A stretch of 45,595 bases of DNA from Bacteroidota bacterium (GCA_027619415.1 JAQCFO010000003.1:1-45595); one strand, 5' to 3'. Positions 37,169 through 44,561 are shown, counted from the stretch's first letter. A program made the numbers and translations. The notes: a model not told the origin generated them from the letters alone.

Positions 37169-38389
37169 TTGAACTTTATATCAATCTCCAAACAATTTAG
37201 TTTTTTACTCTTTTTTTTAATATTCTTTTCAATTAAAGGTCAAAATTATTTAGAAAAAGACAGTCCTGAAGCAAATGGAATGTCTACAGAAAAGCTATTG
37301 AATTTAAATTCTGTGATGCATAGCTATGTTGACAATAAAGATATTTCCGCTATCCAAACTGCAATAGTTAAAAACGGAAAAATAATTCATTTTGACAGTT
37401 ATGGTTATTCTGATATTTCTGAAAAGGACAAGCTTGATGAGAATGATATTTTTAGAATTGCGTCAATGACAAAACCTATAGTTTCATTAGGACTTATGAT
37501 ACTTTATGAAGAGGGTAAATTTAAACTAGATGACCCTGTTTATAAATATATTCCTGAGTTCAAAAATTTAACGGTTAAAACCCGTAAAAAAAATAAACCT
37601 CTCAAAAACGATGTTAAAATTATTGATCTTTTAAGGCACTCTGCTGGATTTAGTTTTAAAGGGCCAGATGATTACAGAAAAGTGATTTCGATGACGCTGA
37701 AAAAATATACCCAAGATGCAATAAAAACTCCCTTAATGTATGAGCCTGGCACGCAATGGAGATATAGTTCTTCAACTGACATTGTTGGATATCTAATCGA
37801 AATTTTATCTGGACTCAGATTAGATCATTTTTTAAAAACTAGGTTATTCGATCCAATTGGGATGGAAGACACCTTTTTTGAATTGCCTAAACTTAACAAT
37901 CATAGATTAACAACTTTATATATAAAAGAAAGTGAAGGAAACCTTGTGTCGTTTGATAATAAATCTAATTCTCCTTTTACAGAAAATGTAGTTTTATTTA
38001 ATGGCTCAGGTGGACTTCTTTCAACGACAAATGATTATTTGAAGTTTTGTCAAATGCTCTTAAATGGAGGTACTTTTAACAATGCTAAAATCATAACCAG
38101 TAAAACTATTGAGTTAATGAAAGAAGATCATTCTATAGGACTTAAATACAAGAAATTAGTTTTTGGCAAAAAGAAAGGGTTTGGATTAGGCTTTGAAGTG
38201 GTTAAAGAGAGTGATACAAAATTTGGCTCTAAAGGAACTTTTGGCTGGGGGGGTATGTTTGGAACATATTTTAGAATAGACCCTGTTGAAAATATGGTTT
38301 TTATTTACATGACTCAATCATTTGAAACTTACAAGCTTAAGCTTGCTGAAAAATTCAGAACCCTTGTGTACAGCGCTATAGTCAAATAA
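37169..38389 (+). CDS. Serine hydrolase, beta-lactamase family (TTG start)
   Basis: A 406-aa exported protein of the class C beta-lactamase/esterase family. The start must be TTG at 37169: a stop lies two codons upstream in frame, and the signal peptide (FSFLLFFLIFFSIKGQ) follows directly, whereas the next ATG would remove it. Motifs are SxxK in RIASMTKPIVSLG, Tyr-Ser-Ser in WRYSSSTDIVGYL, and FGWGGMFGTYF in place of KTG near the C-terminus. It resembles EstB-like esterases rather than antibiotic-hydrolysing enzymes. It may add to the glycan locus as a deacylase; this is inference. Confidence 0.87.
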   Translation: MNFISISKQFSFLLFFLIFFSIKGQNYLEKDSPEANGMSTEKLLNLNSVMHSYVDNKDISAIQTAIVKNGKIIHFDSYGYSDISEKDKLDENDIFRIASMTKPIVSLGLMILYEEGKFKLDDPVYKYIPEFKNLTVKTRKKNKPLKNDVKIIDLLRHSAGFSFKGPDDYRKVISMTLKKYTQDAIKTPLMYEPGTQWRYSSSTDIVGYLIEILSGLRLDHFLKTRLFDPIGMEDTFFELPKLNNHRLTTLYIKESEGNLVSFDNKSNSPFTENVVLFNGSGGLLSTTNDYLKFCQMLLNGGTFNNAKIITSKTIELMKEDHSIGLKYKKLVFGKKKGFGLGFEVVKESDTKFGSKGTFGWGGMFGTYFRIDPVENMVFIYMTQSFETYKLKLAEKFRTLVYSAIVK

Positions 38390-38391
38390 TT

Positions 38392-38835
38392 TTATTTTTT
38401 ATTACTTAAAATTCGATTTTGTTCTTCAAGTAATGCGTTCATTTTAATCAATAGTTGAATATTTTTTGGAGTTGAAATTGATTTATCCTTTGGATCCTCT
38501 GCCTTTTTATTTAATCTGTTTATAAACTTGACCACAATAAAAATTGTAAAACCAACTATTAAAAAATCTAACAAAGTTTCTACAAAAAGTCCATAGTTAA
38601 TTGCCGCTTCTTCAATTATAAGCTCACCTAAATTATTTTTTTGTGATTCTCTTAATACTATTTTTTGATTTTCCAGATTAATCCCATTAGACAATAATGA
38701 TAATGGCGGTAATATTACTTTTCTAACTAACACGTCAATAACAGAGTTAAAAGATGCGCCAATTATAATTCCAATTGCCATATCAATCATATTACCTTTT
38801 ACCGCAAATTCTTTAAATTCTCGAAATAATTTCAT
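38392..38835 (-). CDS. mscL: Large-conductance mechanosensitive channel MscL
   Basis: MscL is an inner-membrane emergency release channel that opens under osmotic downshock. The N-terminus FREFKEFAVKGNMIDMAIGIIIGASF contains the amphipathic helix and pore-lining TM1, followed by NSVIDVLVRKVILPPLS. TM2 is about residues 80-100 (LLDFLIVGFTIFIVVKFINR). A charged C-terminal helix follows. The length of 147 aa is usual. It is convergent with the serine hydrolase (2 bases between stops) and unrelated to the glycan genes. Confidence 0.96.
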   Translation of the reverse strand: MKLFREFKEFAVKGNMIDMAIGIIIGASFNSVIDVLVRKVILPPLSLLSNGINLENQKIVLRESQKNNLGELIIEEAAINYGLFVETLLDFLIVGFTIFIVVKFINRLNKKAEDPKDKSISTPKNIQLLIKMNALLEEQNRILSNKK

Positions 38836-38892
38836 GTTAATTTATATATATTTTAAAGATAGCAAATAAGTTTATTTCTTATATTTATTTAA

Positions 38893-39180
38893 ATTTATAA
38901 TTTATTCCTTTGTACTGAATGTGAAAATATAAAGGATGAAAGAGATAATGCAAAAAGTGAATTTGTTAATGAAAATACTGATGAACTTAAAGAAAACCTT
39001 AAATTACGATTCCTCGACATTTTAGAATCCATCAATAAAAATGAATTAACCTCAACTGAAAAATTAAAATACCTCCAACTAAGTATTAACTATATAATTC
39101 CTAAGGCACAAGAAAAACGTTCACTAGAACAACAATCAATACAATCAATAATGTGGCTTCCGGCAAGTGAGAAAAACTAA
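38893..39180 (+). pseudogene. Start-less open frame, probable gene remnant
   Basis: The 417-base gap 38836-39252 holds a plus-strand open frame of about 95 codons ending at TAA 39178-39180. It has no ATG, GTG or TTG near its 5' end; the frame begins after a stop at 38890. The product is acidic then basic. It includes LRFLDILESINKNELTSTEK and then KYLQLSINYIIPKAQEK, reminiscent of small helical proteins in Bacteroidota phage or mobile elements (terminase small-subunit-like), though I cannot confirm this. Its stop lies inside the first 46-bp repeat. It could be a 5'-truncated gene or chance. Confidence 0.4.
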
Positions 39181-39219
39181 ATCGAACTAATAAATTTTAT
39201 AATAGCTGTAAATCGAACT
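39174..39219. repeat. 46-bp direct repeat, copy A
   Basis: This 46-bp block matches 40594-40639 at 43 of 46 positions, without gaps, exactly 1420 bases apart. Each copy itself contains the 11-mer TAAATCGAACT twice (here at 39178 and 39209, 31 bases apart), with TATAATAGCTG between. Copy A sits just upstream of the FG-GAP lipoprotein gene; copy B follows it. Confidence 0.8.
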
Positions 39220-39252
39220 ATTATTTAACTTACTAAAAATCAAATATTTGTT

Positions 39253-40536
39253 ATGAAAAAATTACTTCTACTATTACTGTTTATTCCAGTTGTGTTTTCT
39301 TGTTCTAGTGCTGAATCAACTGAAGATATTATTGACACTGAAGATATTATTGACAAGGAAGAACCTTCATTAAAATATCCTGTAGGAATGTTAAATAATT
39401 ATTCTGAAATTAATAAAAACACGTCTTGGCACAAAACTAATATTTCATTTGATAAACTTTATGATTTGAAAAACAGCATCTATTTAGGTTTTGAAAAACT
39501 AGAAAATGGCAGTTTTAAACCTTTTGTACAAGGATCATATAATTCAAACAAGGTAGATTGTTGCTATTATTGGTTTGATTTAGGTGGATACTTGTATACT
39601 GATATAAATAATGACGGATTAAAAGATTTGTGGGCATATTATTTAAAAGCTCCTTGGCCAACCAATATGAACGGATTACATTTATATATTGATGATGCTA
39701 CAGCTAATGAATACAATTTACAATCTGGCTTGACACAGGTGCGTAAACAAGTTTTAAGTGATTTTAATAATGATGGTGTTAATGAAATAATGTTATTTTC
39801 AAGTGGCTTTGACAGAAATCCATTTCCTGGAGATTCGCTTGCTTTTTTCAATACTCAAAACAAAAAGTATTCTTACCTGACTGATGATATTGGATATTTT
39901 CACGGAGGAGCTACAGGAGATGTCGATTTAGATGGCTATCAAGATATAATTGCATATTCTGGTGGTAGTGCTGTTATTCCTGTGCACCCAGTGTTTTATA
40001 AAAACGCAGGATCTTTAAGTTTCAATTTAAAAAACGAAATATTTAAAAACTTTACAGATTCTGATAATTATTACACAGTTGAACTCTTTGATATAAATGA
40101 AGATGGCTTTTTGGATTTATTTTTAGGTACAACAGGAGCATTAATTATTATTAAGAATGAAAATGGAATATTTGACAGAAACAAAGGAATTAATATTCAA
40201 ACTAATCAAAATTTAGAAGTTATGGATATTGATTTTTTTGATTTTAACGATGATGGAATAAATGATATTTTAGTCATGAATAACACAACCCGATATAATG
40301 GATATTCATTAAATCTGTATAAATTTTCTTTTGAAAACAATAGCGAATTAACTTCAACTTATTTTGATGTTACCAAACATAGTGGATCAAATTCTTGGAT
40401 AAAATGGATACATCTTTTTGACAGTGATAATGATGGTGATTTGGATATTGTAGGCGACGGATTATTTGGTGATCTTGTAGATAAACAGGTTGTTTGGAAA
40501 AATGAAAATGGTAAATTTAAGAGATATCAAAACTAA
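39253..40536 (+). CDS. Secreted FG-GAP repeat lipoprotein
   Basis: A 427-aa lipoprotein with lipobox Cys17 (VVFSC). It is followed by an acidic linker with the unit TEDIID repeated twice, encoded by a perfect 2 x 18-bp tandem repeat. The body has six calcium-loop repeats D-x-N/D-x-D-G-x-x-D/E: DINNDGLKD, DFNNDGVNE, DVDLDGYQD, DINEDGFLD, DFNDDGIND and DSDNDGDLD. This indicates a beta-propeller with integrin-like FG-GAP repeats on the cell surface. The gene lies between two 46-bp direct repeats. A damaged paralogue of its C-terminal third is at 41704-42204. The function is unknown. Confidence 0.85.
   Translation: MKKLLLLLLFIPVVFSCSSAESTEDIIDTEDIIDKEEPSLKYPVGMLNNYSEINKNTSWHKTNISFDKLYDLKNSIYLGFEKLENGSFKPFVQGSYNSNKVDCCYYWFDLGGYLYTDINNDGLKDLWAYYLKAPWPTNMNGLHLYIDDATANEYNLQSGLTQVRKQVLSDFNNDGVNEIMLFSSGFDRNPFPGDSLAFFNTQNKKYSYLTDDIGYFHGGATGDVDLDGYQDIIAYSGGSAVIPVHPVFYKNAGSLSFNLKNEIFKNFTDSDNYYTVELFDINEDGFLDLFLGTTGALIIIKNENGIFDRNKGINIQTNQNLEVMDIDFFDFNDDGINDILVMNNTTRYNGYSLNLYKFSFENNSELTSTYFDVTKHSGSNSWIKWIHLFDSDNDGDLDIVGDGLFGDLVDKQVVWKNENGKFKRYQN
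39319..39354 (+). repeat. Perfect 2 x 18-bp tandem repeat in the lipoprotein gene
   Basis: ACTGAAGATATTATTGAC occurs twice in a row, in frame, encoding TEDIID-TEDIID in the linker after the lipid anchor. Copy-number change would add or remove six residues without a frameshift. Confidence 0.9.
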
Positions 40537-40593
40537 ACCATAGGCATATCTTCTTCTTTTAATTCTGCTACTTCTAACCCTCGTAAGTAGGTT

Positions 40594-40639
40594 AAACTAA
40601 ATCGAACTATTTATTTTTATAATAGCTGTAAATCGAACT
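40594..40639. repeat. 46-bp direct repeat, copy B
   Basis: This is the second copy of the block at 39174-39219, with three mismatches, all in the A/T spacer (40610, 40612, 40614). It again contains TAAATCGAACT twice (40598 and 40629). It lies between the FG-GAP lipoprotein gene and the DUF6090-like gene. A -7 box could not be recognised within it. Confidence 0.8.
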
Positions 40640-40663
40640 TTTTAAATTCTTATATTGTGTATT

Positions 40664-41431
40664 ATGTCAGAGAAGTTCAAAGGAGTTAAGAAGTTTATTT
40701 TTGAAACATCAGTAATCATTATTGGTATTTCTATTTCGTTTTGGCTAAGTAACCTTCAAGAAAAATCTAATAATAAAAATAAAGAGATTGAGATTCTAGA
40801 ATCAATAGATATTAATATTAATGAAATCCAAAAGTATATAGATAACAGAAGAGAAACTCTTGACGAAGACAATCAACTAATGGATTATTTATCTACTCAT
40901 TGGAATAATTTAAACCTAGATTCCATAGTTGAGGTTTTACAATTTGGAAGGCATAAGAAAGCTTTTCATAATGTTTTTCTAGATTACAGAGAGTTTCATC
41001 CTCCGGTTTCAGAAATCAGTTCGATAATTGGTGATGGATCAATTTCTTTAATCTCTAACCATGATGTTAAAATTCAATTAATTTCTTTAATGGATAATAG
41101 CTATGATTTTGTAAATCAAAATGTTAAAAGTGAAATTGAATTACAACAATCTTTTAGAGCCAAATTGGTACAAGAAGAGAGTTATGAAATATCCAAAATA
41201 TTAGAAACTACCCAAAATGAGATGAGACAAAGAATTCGTGGAGAAGTTGATAACAGAAAGAAAATTCTTGCGGAACTTAAAGCAATTACTAAATTAAGAT
41301 CAGCTAAAAACTACTTGAATTTGAAGATCAGGCAAAGATTTTGGATTATGAACTTTTATAACACATTTGATGAAAATCTAAATGTTCTTAGAGAGTTAGT
41401 GGTTAAAGAACTTGAACTAATAAAAAATTAA
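40664..41431 (+). CDS. DUF6090-like single-pass membrane protein
   Basis: A 255-aa protein with one N-terminal membrane helix (about 13-30, ETSVIIIGISISFWLSNL). A long helical, charged region follows, with coiled-coil character around 30-60 and 150-215. The layout resembles the DUF6090 family of Bacteroidota, which have a helix near the N-terminus followed by about 200 residues. The characteristic EIILVVIGILIALQINNW-type segment is only partly matched. I use the ATG at 40664; an in-frame TTG at 40655 is less likely. The function is unknown. A 20-residue hydrophobic ORF follows after one base. Confidence 0.7.
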   Translation: MSEKFKGVKKFIFETSVIIIGISISFWLSNLQEKSNNKNKEIEILESIDININEIQKYIDNRRETLDEDNQLMDYLSTHWNNLNLDSIVEVLQFGRHKKAFHNVFLDYREFHPPVSEISSIIGDGSISLISNHDVKIQLISLMDNSYDFVNQNVKSEIELQQSFRAKLVQEESYEISKILETTQNEMRQRIRGEVDNRKKILAELKAITKLRSAKNYLNLKIRQRFWIMNFYNTFDENLNVLRELVVKELELIKN

Positions 41432-41432
41432 A

Positions 41433-41495
41433 ATGAAAAAAGTACTTAAATGGGGTTGTTTAGTTTTTATTGTAACCATAATTGTAACCATTTAA
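41433..41495 (+). CDS. Tiny hydrophobic peptide, 20 residues
   Basis: An ATG one base after the preceding stop opens a 21-codon frame encoding MKKVLKWG and then a hydrophobic tail (CLVFIVTIIVTI). It would be a single short membrane helix. The position suggests co-translation with the DUF6090-like gene. It may be a real small membrane protein or the leftover of a longer one. Confidence 0.35.
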   Translation: MKKVLKWGCLVFIVTIIVTI

Positions 41496-41534
41496 TTTAA
41501 AAATAATTAATATTATAATATATATATCTGTTAA

Positions 41535-41611
41535 GGGGATGTAGCTCAGTTGGCTAGAGCGCTTGGCTGGCAGTCAAGAGGTCGTGGGTTCGAATCCCAT
41601 CTTCTCCACCA
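41535..41611 (+). tRNA. tRNA-Ala (anticodon GGC)
   Basis: Acceptor GGGGATG pairs with CTTCTCC, including the alanine identity pair G3-U70 and a U-U mismatch at 6-67. The D arm is GCTC...GAGC. The anticodon stem CTTGG/TCAAG encloses the loop CTGGCAG, giving anticodon GGC. The T arm is GTGGG-TTCGAAT-CCCAT, the discriminator is A, and CCA is encoded (41609-41611), unlike the tRNA-Asn above. Confidence 0.95.
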
Positions 41612-41614
41612 ATT

Positions 41615-41660
41615 AAAATCCTAACTACTTTATAAACAAGTAATTAGGATTTTTGTTTTT
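41615..41660 (+). terminator. Strong intrinsic terminator of tRNA-Ala
   Basis: AAAATCCTAA (41615-41624) pairs perfectly with TTAGGATTTT (41644-41653). TACTT (41626-41630) pairs with AAGTA (41638-41642) after a single mismatch. The loop is seven bases, and the stem is followed by TGTTTTT. It is a very stable terminator four bases after the tRNA. Confidence 0.85.
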
Positions 41661-41703
41661 AAAAATTGTACGATTATTGTACGGCCAGTAATACTAAAAA
41701 CCG

Positions 41704-42204
41704 AAAAAATCTCAATGATTCGGGTAACTATTATACTGTTGAGCTGTTTGACATAGACAATGATGGTTGGTTAGATTTATTTTTGGGAAGCAAAGGGTCT
41801 TTACTAAGAATAAAGAAGGCGTTTTTGATAGGCAGATTGGATTTAATATTCAGACAGATAATACCCTTCAATTCCTGGATATTGATTTTTTTGATTTTGA
41901 TGAGGATGGAATAAAGGAAATACTAGTTATGAATAATAAACACACCTACAATGGTTACTATTTAAAGCTTTACAAATTTAATTTTGAGAGTTATTCAGAT
42001 ATAACGGGGAGTTATTTTGATGAAACTCAATATGATGGAGAAAATAGTTGGATAAAATGGTTGCATATTTTTGATTATGATCGAGATGGAGATTTAGATA
42101 TTTTAGCTGACGGATTATTTGGAGACTTAAATAAAAATAATGGAAACGGCATCATTTATTGGAAGAATACTGGCGAGAAATTTGTCAGAACATCAAATTT
42201 TTAA
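41704..42204 (+). pseudogene. Truncated, frameshifted FG-GAP lipoprotein paralogue
   Basis: This stretch matches the C-terminal third of the intact gene at 39253-40536. NYYTVELFDIDNDGWLDLFLG parallels NYYTVELFDINEDGFLDLFLG, and after a frame change NSWIKWLHIFDYDRDGDLDI parallels NSWIKWIHLFDSDNDGDLDI. The two frames meet at about 41804-41806, where roughly 7 bases appear to be missing relative to the intact copy. The N-terminal two thirds and the signal peptide are absent. Similarity starts about 44 bases after the tRNA-Ala terminator. It is almost certainly non-functional. Confidence 0.85.
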
Positions 42205-42301
42205 AATATTGACCCAGTAATAGCTTCATCTAATTCTTCGTCTATTATATTTTAAGTAACCATATGAATTAGTATATTTATTATTCACAAAGTTTAAAAT
42301 C

Positions 42302-42652
42302 ATGAAAATTTTTATTTTAATAAGTGGACTATTGGAGTTATTAGTTGGGTCGATAATGTTGATTAATCCAAAAATACTTCCATCATATAAAAAAGCAAGC
42401 GGAGCATTAATTACAATAGCAAGAATGTATGGTGGTGCAGCTTTTTCAATTGCTGTCTTTGCTCTTTTAGTAGTTTTTGATTTTGAAAATGAGTCTTTAC
42501 ATATCCCTTTTTTAATTGTATTCTTTATTTTCCACCTTGCTATATCTCTTTCGGTTTTAATTTCTTTTATAAGTAAGCAAACCAGGGAAGTTAACATTGG
42601 CTTTATTCACGGGTTACTCGCAACAATTACTCTTTTTTATTTACTAGGATAA
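42302..42652 (+). CDS. Four-helix small membrane protein
   Basis: A 116-aa hydrophobic protein with about four membrane helices (near 3-22, 38-60, 66-88 and 99-115). It starts MKIFILISGLLELLVG, and charged residues lie only in the short loops. I do not recognise a named family. A minus-strand frame over the same bases (42226-42597) is lysine-rich and looks like an antisense artefact. It is 22 bases before the thioesterase gene, so the two are probably co-transcribed. Confidence 0.72.
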   Translation: MKIFILISGLLELLVGSIMLINPKILPSYKKASGALITIARMYGGAAFSIAVFALLVVFDFENESLHIPFLIVFFIFHLAISLSVLISFISKQTREVNIGFIHGLLATITLFYLLG

Positions 42653-42674
42653 TTATTCATCTAAAAATAGAGAA

Positions 42675-43109
42675 ATGAGGGATACAGATTTTCAAAAATA
42701 TATAGATTTTCACAAGAATAAAGGAGGAACTGGCAAATTATTTAATTTTAAATTTATTAAATATGCAGAAGGGTTTTTAAAGTTGGAAGGGGAGTTTCCA
42801 ATACAAACACTCAACCCTAATGGTACTGTTCAAGGCGGGCAAATGACTTCTATGTTAGATGATGTTACTAGTCTACTTTTAATTTATGAATCAAAAGCAA
42901 CTATTTACCCTAGTTCTATAAATCTTCACAGCCATCATCACAGACCTTTATTTTCTGGGAAAGTAATCGCTACAGCTGAAATAATCACACAAGGGAAAAA
43001 TATAGCTACTATAAAGGGGGCGTTATATAATCCAGAAGGCAAATTAGTTTCAACACTTATGCATACAGCATTTATAACGAAAAATGTGTCTAAAAGGACT
43101 GAAACATAG
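42675..43109 (+). CDS. PaaI-type hotdog-fold thioesterase
   Basis: A 144-aa hotdog-fold protein of the PaaI/YdiI thioesterase type, likely to hydrolyse acyl- or aryl-CoA thioesters in the cytoplasm. The characteristic segment is NPNGTVQGGQMTSMLDDVTSLL (about 47-68), where the GG turn and the Asp are the usual active-site region (His is replaced by Gln in the VQGG turn). SINLHSHHHRPLFSGKVIATAEI forms the next strand pair. The substrate is unknown. Confidence 0.83.
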   Translation: MRDTDFQKYIDFHKNKGGTGKLFNFKFIKYAEGFLKLEGEFPIQTLNPNGTVQGGQMTSMLDDVTSLLLIYESKATIYPSSINLHSHHHRPLFSGKVIATAEIITQGKNIATIKGALYNPEGKLVSTLMHTAFITKNVSKRTET

Positions 43110-43118
43110 CGTTATTTA

Positions 43119-43379
43119 TTATTTAGAAAAATAGTAGCAGAAAAACAACACTACATATATTAATAAATAAAATCTATAATAATTTCTAATTCTTAGATAG
43201 TTTTTATTTTCAGGATAAATATTGAAAAATAATCCTAAAATTTCTTTTTTAAAAAATGGTTTAATATTTATTTTCCAATCATCTGTTTGATAGATGATTT
43301 TTCTAAATTTACTTCTAAAATAAGTGCTTGGTATGCCCCAAATAAATAAAATGATTAATAAAAAAAATTTAGCTGACAC
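43119..43379 (-). CDS. Small membrane protein of unknown function
   Basis: An 86-aa minus-strand protein with hydrophobic segments at both ends (about 3-18 and 68-84). The conserved-looking middle includes RSKFRKIIYQTDDWKINIKP and LFFNIYPENKNYLRIRNYYRF. The mix of aromatic and basic residues looks like a real protein rather than an antisense frame, and nothing competes for this interval on the plus strand. I cannot name the family. Confidence 0.55.
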   Translation of the reverse strand: MSAKFFLLIILFIWGIPSTYFRSKFRKIIYQTDDWKINIKPFFKKEILGLFFNIYPENKNYLRIRNYYRFYLLIYVVLFFCYYFSK

Positions 43380-43427
43380 ATTTAAATGTACAAAAACTAT
43401 AGCTTGAAATAATCCTTATATTTAAAA

Positions 43428-43865
43428 ATGAAACAAACTATCTTCTGGTTGTTATTAGTTTTTTGTATAGGTTGCAGTAATGATGATGAGTTAATAGAAG
43501 AAAAGTCTTCTATAGATCCAATTGTAGGTAAATGGCATTTTTATAGCTACATAACTGGAGGTGAAGAAATTCTGTACAAAGAATGTGACCAAAAAGGGTC
43601 TTTTGCATTTACGAATGATGGTTTTGGATTAGAAACTAAGTATTTTTTTAGCAGTGCTTATTGCTGTAATTTAGATAGTGAAAACAAATTACAATGGTTA
43701 TTTGATGGATCTAAATATGATATAAAAACTTTCCATCAAGGTGGTTATGGAGGGGTCCTTACCTTTCCGATAACATATCAATATTATGGAGCAATTTATA
43801 ACGATTATCTTAAAATTCCTGTTGGGTATAATGACACAATAAACTTTGTTAAGAAAAACAATTAA
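43428..43865 (+). CDS. Lipocalin-like lipoprotein
   Basis: A 145-aa lipoprotein with lipobox Cys16 (CIGC-SNDD). The mature protein starts with an acidic linker and then DPIVGKWHFYSY, the GxW lipocalin-like entry. Three further cysteines (KECDQ, AYCCN) could form a disulfide. It resembles the short lipocalin-like lipoproteins frequent in Flavobacteriaceae. The ligand is unknown, and it stands alone between unrelated genes. Confidence 0.75.
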   Translation: MKQTIFWLLLVFCIGCSNDDELIEEKSSIDPIVGKWHFYSYITGGEEILYKECDQKGSFAFTNDGFGLETKYFFSSAYCCNLDSENKLQWLFDGSKYDIKTFHQGGYGGVLTFPITYQYYGAIYNDYLKIPVGYNDTINFVKKNN

Positions 43866-43892
43866 AATTAAACTTGCTAATATTAATTACAA

Positions 43893-44561
43893 ATGCTAAA
43901 GGCTATTTTATTTGATATGGATGGGGTAATTGTAGATAGTGAACCGCTTCACAAAGAAGCTTATTATAAAATGTTTCGGGACGTTAATATTATAGTTTCT
44001 AAAAAACTCTATGAATCTTTTACGGGCCAGTCTACATTAAAAATCTGTCAAACACTTTGCAAAAATTTTAATTTAAAACAAGCTCCAAATGAATTAGTAG
44101 ATCTTAAACGAAAACATTTTAAATATATCTTTGAAAACGATGTTAACTTTAGTCTAATTGATGGTGTTTTAGACTTAATCATTGACTACAGCAGTAATGG
44201 ATTAAAGTTAGTTTTGGCTTCTTCTGCTTCAATGGCAACCATTAATAGGGTTTTTAAGAAATTTCATTTAGATCAGTATTTTATAGCAAAACTTAGTGGA
44301 GCTGATTTAAAAGAGTCTAAACCACATCCTGAAATTTTTATAAATGCTGCTAAAGCTTCAGGTTTTAAAAAAGAAGAATGCCTAGTAATAGAAGACTCAA
44401 CAAATGGAATTGAGGCTTCCAAAGCCGCCGGTATTTTTTGTGTTGGGTTTGATAGTTTACACTCAAAAAATCAAAATTATAAAAAAGCTGATTTGGTTAT
44501 AAAAGCTTTCGATGAAATTTCATTCAAAAAGATTCGGTCTAAATTTCGAAAAGCTCTTTAG
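43893..44561 (+). CDS. HAD-family hydrolase, beta-phosphoglucomutase-like
   Basis: A 222-aa haloacid dehalogenase-fold phosphatase or phosphomutase. Motif I is DMDGVIVDSEPLH (nucleophile Asp8, acid/base Asp10), motif II is ASSAS, the motif III Lys is in SKPHPEIF, and motif IV is IEDSTNGIEAS. The helical cap (about 15-85) is of the C1 type seen in beta-phosphoglucomutase and sugar-phosphate phosphatases. The substrate is unknown. Its 3' end overlaps the convergent decarboxylase gene by 23 bases. Confidence 0.9.
   Translation: MLKAILFDMDGVIVDSEPLHKEAYYKMFRDVNIIVSKKLYESFTGQSTLKICQTLCKNFNLKQAPNELVDLKRKHFKYIFENDVNFSLIDGVLDLIIDYSSNGLKLVLASSASMATINRVFKKFHLDQYFIAKLSGADLKESKPHPEIFINAAKASGFKKEECLVIEDSTNGIEASKAAGIFCVGFDSLHSKNQNYKKADLVIKAFDEISFKKIRSKFRKAL

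Noticed and set aside
39243-39252. CAAATATTTG just before the FG-GAP lipoprotein start as a promoter
   Set aside because: It is a short palindrome that does not fit TAnnTTTG and lies too close to the ATG to serve as a -7 box.
40537-40663. Integron attC-like site (GTTAAAC near repeat B)
   Set aside because: A GTTRRRY match is present, but no matching RYYYAAC partner or folded attC-like inverted structure was found, and no integron integrase is in the window.
42226-42597. 123-codon minus-strand open frame over the small membrane protein gene
   Set aside because: The product is rich in Lys/Ile/Asn with no domain-like pattern. The plus-strand frame gives a clean four-helix membrane protein with sensible spacing to the next gene.
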